From NCBI RefSeq assembly GCF_905404315.1, contig NC_066288.1:992001-1056000 (forward strand): a DNA stretch of 64,000 nt. The letters are read 5' to 3'. The notes under the pieces are model-generated. The model saw only the letters and a program-made list of their open reading frames with translations. It did no database searches and was not told the origin of the DNA. Source of the stretch: Leptidea sinapis (Eukaryota > Arthropoda > Insecta > Lepidoptera > Pieridae). The first letter of the stretch is position 1. Every line of letters begins with the position of its first letter. This document shows, piece by piece, positions 60,600 through 64,000 of the stretch. The position numbers and the translations under genes were made by a program.

Positions 60600-61680
60600 G
60601 ATAACAAAAACTGGTGTAAGTTAGGCATAATTACTGATTAATTACATCTATATTTTTCATATATATTCTATATTTTTCAACAGGTAAATATTTTATCTAT
60701 AACATGTTTCAAATTATTATACAAGCATCAATACAAAAAATATATAGTAGGTAAATAATGTTATTTGAGTTATATTTTAAATATTAAAATACGTTTGTTA
60801 TATCTGGCAGGCTTCTTTTTACCTCCAGGCGGTTGATCGTCAACACCCTGATTGATTATAAAGGACCACGGCAAAACATTACCAAATGTGTCACCATAAT
60901 AGATACTTCTGCATGCTTTTAAATATATATTTTTAAGGGCTTTTTAATATAAAAATTACATCATAAGGGTACTTATCCCACCGTAAGCGATGAATTAGTA
61001 CTTGTATATCATCGGACTCTGTGTATAGTCATCGCTCGATTATATCATCATCATATCTAACTAACGGAGCTCCTAGGAACCGTGGAAAACAAATAATTTC
61101 ACATAAGTAGAAGAATTGTGAACAAAATGTCAAGAGCAATCAAACGAACTTGCAGGGCAACCCTTGAATCGTTCGTCGTTTTAAAAAGACTCGACATCTT
61201 CGAGCAAGGTCCTTTCGAAGAGGATAGTCAGCTTGAAGAGTGACTACACAAATGATATCGCTGTACTCTAGTGAGAATAGCCTCCTATGCAATAATCAAG
61301 ACGTCATCTGCACATAACCTGTAGACTTGACTACAACTTTATTCACACGAGATCTATATCTGTTGTACGTTTCGTTAACGCGAAAATAGTAGGGGTTTTC
61401 TGGCCGGCGATGGGACAAGTGCCTAACATGTGGCCTGTTGTGGCCGGTACAGTCGTGTAAGACCTTAAAAATTATTAAATTATTCTTACCTATACATAAT
61501 ACTAATTACAGAAAACTTTTAATTCTCATTTAGACTCACAGTAACTCAGAGGCATATGAAATATGAATGTTGTTCTGATATTTTTGTCAACAAAAAAAAA
61601 GTTTTTATGTTGTACAAATATTTAATTATACAATAATTTTAAAATGTTATTGTTAATGTAAATATATTTTTACATGAGTT
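60600..61680. other. Intergenic, no gene seen
   Basis: AT-rich with no credible open frame or recognised repeat. Confidence 0.35.
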
Positions 61681-61689
61681 ATTTGCATA

Positions 61690-61962
61690 AAGAATACATC
61701 CAAATGTTTTGGGTTTTCTTTAGTGTTAATTCCGCCATTAATATATTATGTATAAACAATAAAAATGTCGTGCCAGATTTTGGCGAGACAACACGTCCTG
61801 AGGATGCCTCATGTAAAGGCGAAACACGTGTCGAATTGTTTAAAGACAAATAATGGTGGAATTAACACTAAAGAAAACTCAAATCATTTGGATAATTATG
61901 GATTTCTACAAAGTAACGCCTACTTCAATATTTTTTTTGAAAAGAATAAATTTTTTATGATT
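61690..61962 (+). mobile_element. Penelope-like foldback element, best-preserved copy
   Basis: Left arm CCAAATGTTTTGGGTTTTCT, TTAGTGTTAATTCCGCCATT; right arm AATGGTGGAATTAACACTAA, AGAAAACTCAAATCATTTGG. The centre holds CTGAGGA (61798-61804), a T, stem GCC/GGC with a 9-base loop, GAAA (61821-61824), the palindrome CACGTG and then UC (61831-61832). This is the same order as the motif at 20.1 kb. It ends in the shared tail (AATTATGGATTTCTACAAAG). Confidence 0.6.
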
Positions 61963-62214
61963 TATTTATTTAACACGACGTTTCGTGACCTGTTTAGGGG
62001 CACGTTTTAATCCTTTAAAAAGAAAAGAAATTAAATGAAATTTTATTTGCAAGAAAAATTGTACTTATGGTGTTAACAGAATATTATTGATAATCCAATA
62101 TGTTTAGTCAATTGACATGCACAATATGTTAAATTTTAGTATTTTATTTAAATGTGCAACACTCGCGTTAATCAAAGAAAGTACTATATTCTAAAATGAT
62201 TTAGGTACTTTTTT

Positions 62215-62345
62215 ATGTAAGAGGATCACAAAGAAGTCTGGTCACCTGTTCTTGTGATCACCGCCACACACAACCTCCTGTAGCACCAGACGATGACAGA
62301 AGTGTTGGCGGCCTTTCAGAAAAGTGTACGCACCGTTTTGAATAT
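62215..62345 (-). mobile_element. Jockey-like LINE 3' end, decayed
   Basis: TCACCTGTTCTTGTGATCAC followed by CGCCACACACAACCTCCTG and GTTGGCGGCCTTTCAGAAAA is the inverted, mutated 3' end of the LINE at 27.8-31.0 kb. Confidence 0.6.
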
Positions 62346-62349
62346 ATAC

Positions 62350-63425
62350 ACTCATTTAGCTAAAACGCATAGTTCAAAAATTTATTTCTTTAAGACTGAT
62401 CCCCTCAAGCCTAACACATATATCTGACAAACATTGACAATATGTCAAGCACACGAACCAATTAATGTATAGTGTCCAAACTATTTTATACCGGTTTATG
62501 TAATATCTAATAATATCTAATAGCGGATACTTTAAGCTGAAAATATGAAGAATATCTTCATTAAATTTTCGTTCTCATGTATAGATGATAAACTTAAAAT
62601 GATTTTATTGTTTAAACAACAACAGGTGTTTTACCTTTTCAAATAATGCGAGGGAGGCCTCATTGGTCAAAACGTTCATAATGTTGTGTGCAACACTGAT
62701 GATGATAATTATTGTAAACATATTTATATTTATTATAAATAGTAGCACCAACTATCAACTAGGTATATATAATTCAAACATATACTACTGAAGATAATAA
62801 CTTATTAACTCTTATATCATACAATATCTTAAAATCAAAATAAACATATTGAATAAAAATGATATGGATAACAATATTAATACCTATAGGTACAAAAAAC
62901 ATTAAGGAATTTCTATACAGAAAATCGAAAATTTTTATTATATAAAACTGAGATTAGGTACTAAAACCCCAACATTAGGTATTCAAACAACGAAATATGT
63001 AGATAGAGAAATATTAAAATATGAAGGAATCTCATTTAATTTAATTTTTTTTACTTTGATTCGAGTAGAAAGAACCGATAGGTAAGTTGAAATTATTTAT
63101 ATCTCTAAGTGGATCACAGGATTGTTACAATTTATAATTATATCTACGCTTCAGGTGGTACTGCGATCGAGTTGTTGGATTTTATTGACAGGAATATTAT
63201 TTATTCTTACATTTTCCTATTTTCAACATCCTACAGAATTTTAAGCATTTTATTTTTATTAGTTTTATAACAACATTTCATCAATAAAATCCAAGAAACA
63301 CCCTTAACATAGGTTAATTACATACATACATTACTTAAATAGTTAATACAATATACCTAGTCTAGCCATACGTTCTGTTAGAAAAATAAAATACATTGAA
63401 TTTCTTCTTAATAAAACTTACTCGG
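62350..63425. other. Intergenic, no gene seen
   Basis: AT-rich with no recognised gene, RNA or repeat. Confidence 0.35.
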
Positions 63426-63431
63426 TATTAA

Positions 63432-63432
63432 T

Positions 63433-63474
<42 letters not shown>

Positions 63475-63560
63475 GTATGTATAAAGCTGATAAATATATT
63501 TATATTTATCAGCTTTTACCCGCGACTTCGTCCGCATGGAGCAGTTACTTTTGGCAGCAT
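63432..63560. repeat. (AC)n(AT)n microsatellite, 15-bp hairpin and repeat end
   Basis: 63432-63474 is AC repeats passing into AT repeats. 63483-63497 and 63502-63516 (AAAGCTGATAAATAT and its complement) form a 15-bp stem with a 4-base loop. It continues into ACCCGCGACTTCGTCCGCAT, a very common lepidopteran repeat end. Confidence 0.7.
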
Positions 63561-63967
63561 TTATTATTTTTTTGGAATAAGTACTTACTTAATTTGCAAA
63601 TAATACACATGCATAGCGCGTCATGGTTATTTAAATGATTCTATGAACAATTCGGATTCTATTCTTGCAATCAGTGTAGGTATAATAATATCATAAGCCA
63701 TAACATTTTGATACTTTTCCCACGATTTGATTGGAATTTCCTGCGAACTTTCATATTGTATTTCATGGCTATGAAGGTAAAAGTTTCGAAAAACGCTGGA
63801 CCGAATGTTAATTAAGTTAATAATCATCAAGTGCTTTAATACAAAGTTTCATGGTTTATCTTCAAATATGCCGAATATCTCTTATTCGCGATAAAAGGTA
63901 GCTTGTGTTCTTTTCCAAGTTCTAGTCTACCTCTGTACAAAATTTCATCAAAACTGTTTTTTGAATG

Positions 63968-64000
63968 GTAAAGGAGGACAAACAAGCGTATGGGTCACCT
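63968..64000 (-). mobile_element. Start of a Jockey-like LINE 3' end at the window edge
   Basis: AGGAGGACAAACAAGCGTAT followed by GGGTCACCT is the inverted 3' end seen at 45.0 kb and 30.95 kb. It runs off the right edge. Confidence 0.6.

Overview
This is a stretch of a eukaryotic, almost certainly lepidopteran (moth or butterfly) genome. It is AT-rich, its host genes are split by spliceosomal introns with clean GT/AG borders, and much of the rest is debris of non-LTR retrotransposons (Jockey-like, RTE-like, and an RNase H-bearing family), Tc1-like DNA transposons, Penelope-like repeats and small foldback elements of the kind that fill lepidopteran introns. There are no bacterial-style operons, rRNA genes or CRISPR arrays.

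Layout. (1) 1-17.3 kb, minus strand: a secreted, Gly/Asn/Pro-rich protein gene read from a signal-peptide exon at 17283 down to at least 4918. It is built from a row of short phase-0 cassette exons that look like copies of one another, and its introns are full of transposon pieces. (2) 17.3-24.4 kb: gene-free, with a 5'-truncated retrotransposon (18.6-20.1 kb) and a Penelope-like fragment carrying a hammerhead-like motif. (3) 24.46-40.0 kb, plus strand: ST13/Hip, the Hsc70-interacting co-chaperone, eight exons joining in frame to 390 residues. Its introns hold a nearly complete but broken Jockey-like element (27.8-31.0 kb), a long-armed foldback element and a recent RNase H-encoding insertion with a 13-bp target-site duplication. 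(4) 42.47-48.16 kb, minus strand: mRpL38, four exons, 394 residues, convergent with ST13. (5) 48.6-51.8 kb, plus strand: a five-exon THAP-domain gene, head-to-head with mRpL38, whose reading frame is broken by a 28-bp tandem duplication. (6) 54.46-56.89 kb, plus strand: an intronless 810-residue KDM5/Lid-like histone demethylase holding JmjN, ARID, PHD1, JmjC and C5HC2 and stopping early in PLU-1, so probably a retrogene. (7) 57-64 kb: gene-free, with repeats and hairpins.

The host genes do not form one pathway: a chaperone cofactor, a mitochondrial ribosomal protein, a DNA-binding protein, a chromatin enzyme and a secreted matrix-like protein. The points most worth following are the intronless catalytic-core KDM5 copy, the cassette-exon secreted gene, the frame-breaking duplication in the THAP gene, and the hammerhead-like cores in the Penelope-like repeats. 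Exon borders were placed by hand from splice signals, phase continuity and family resemblance; no alignment or transcript data were available.
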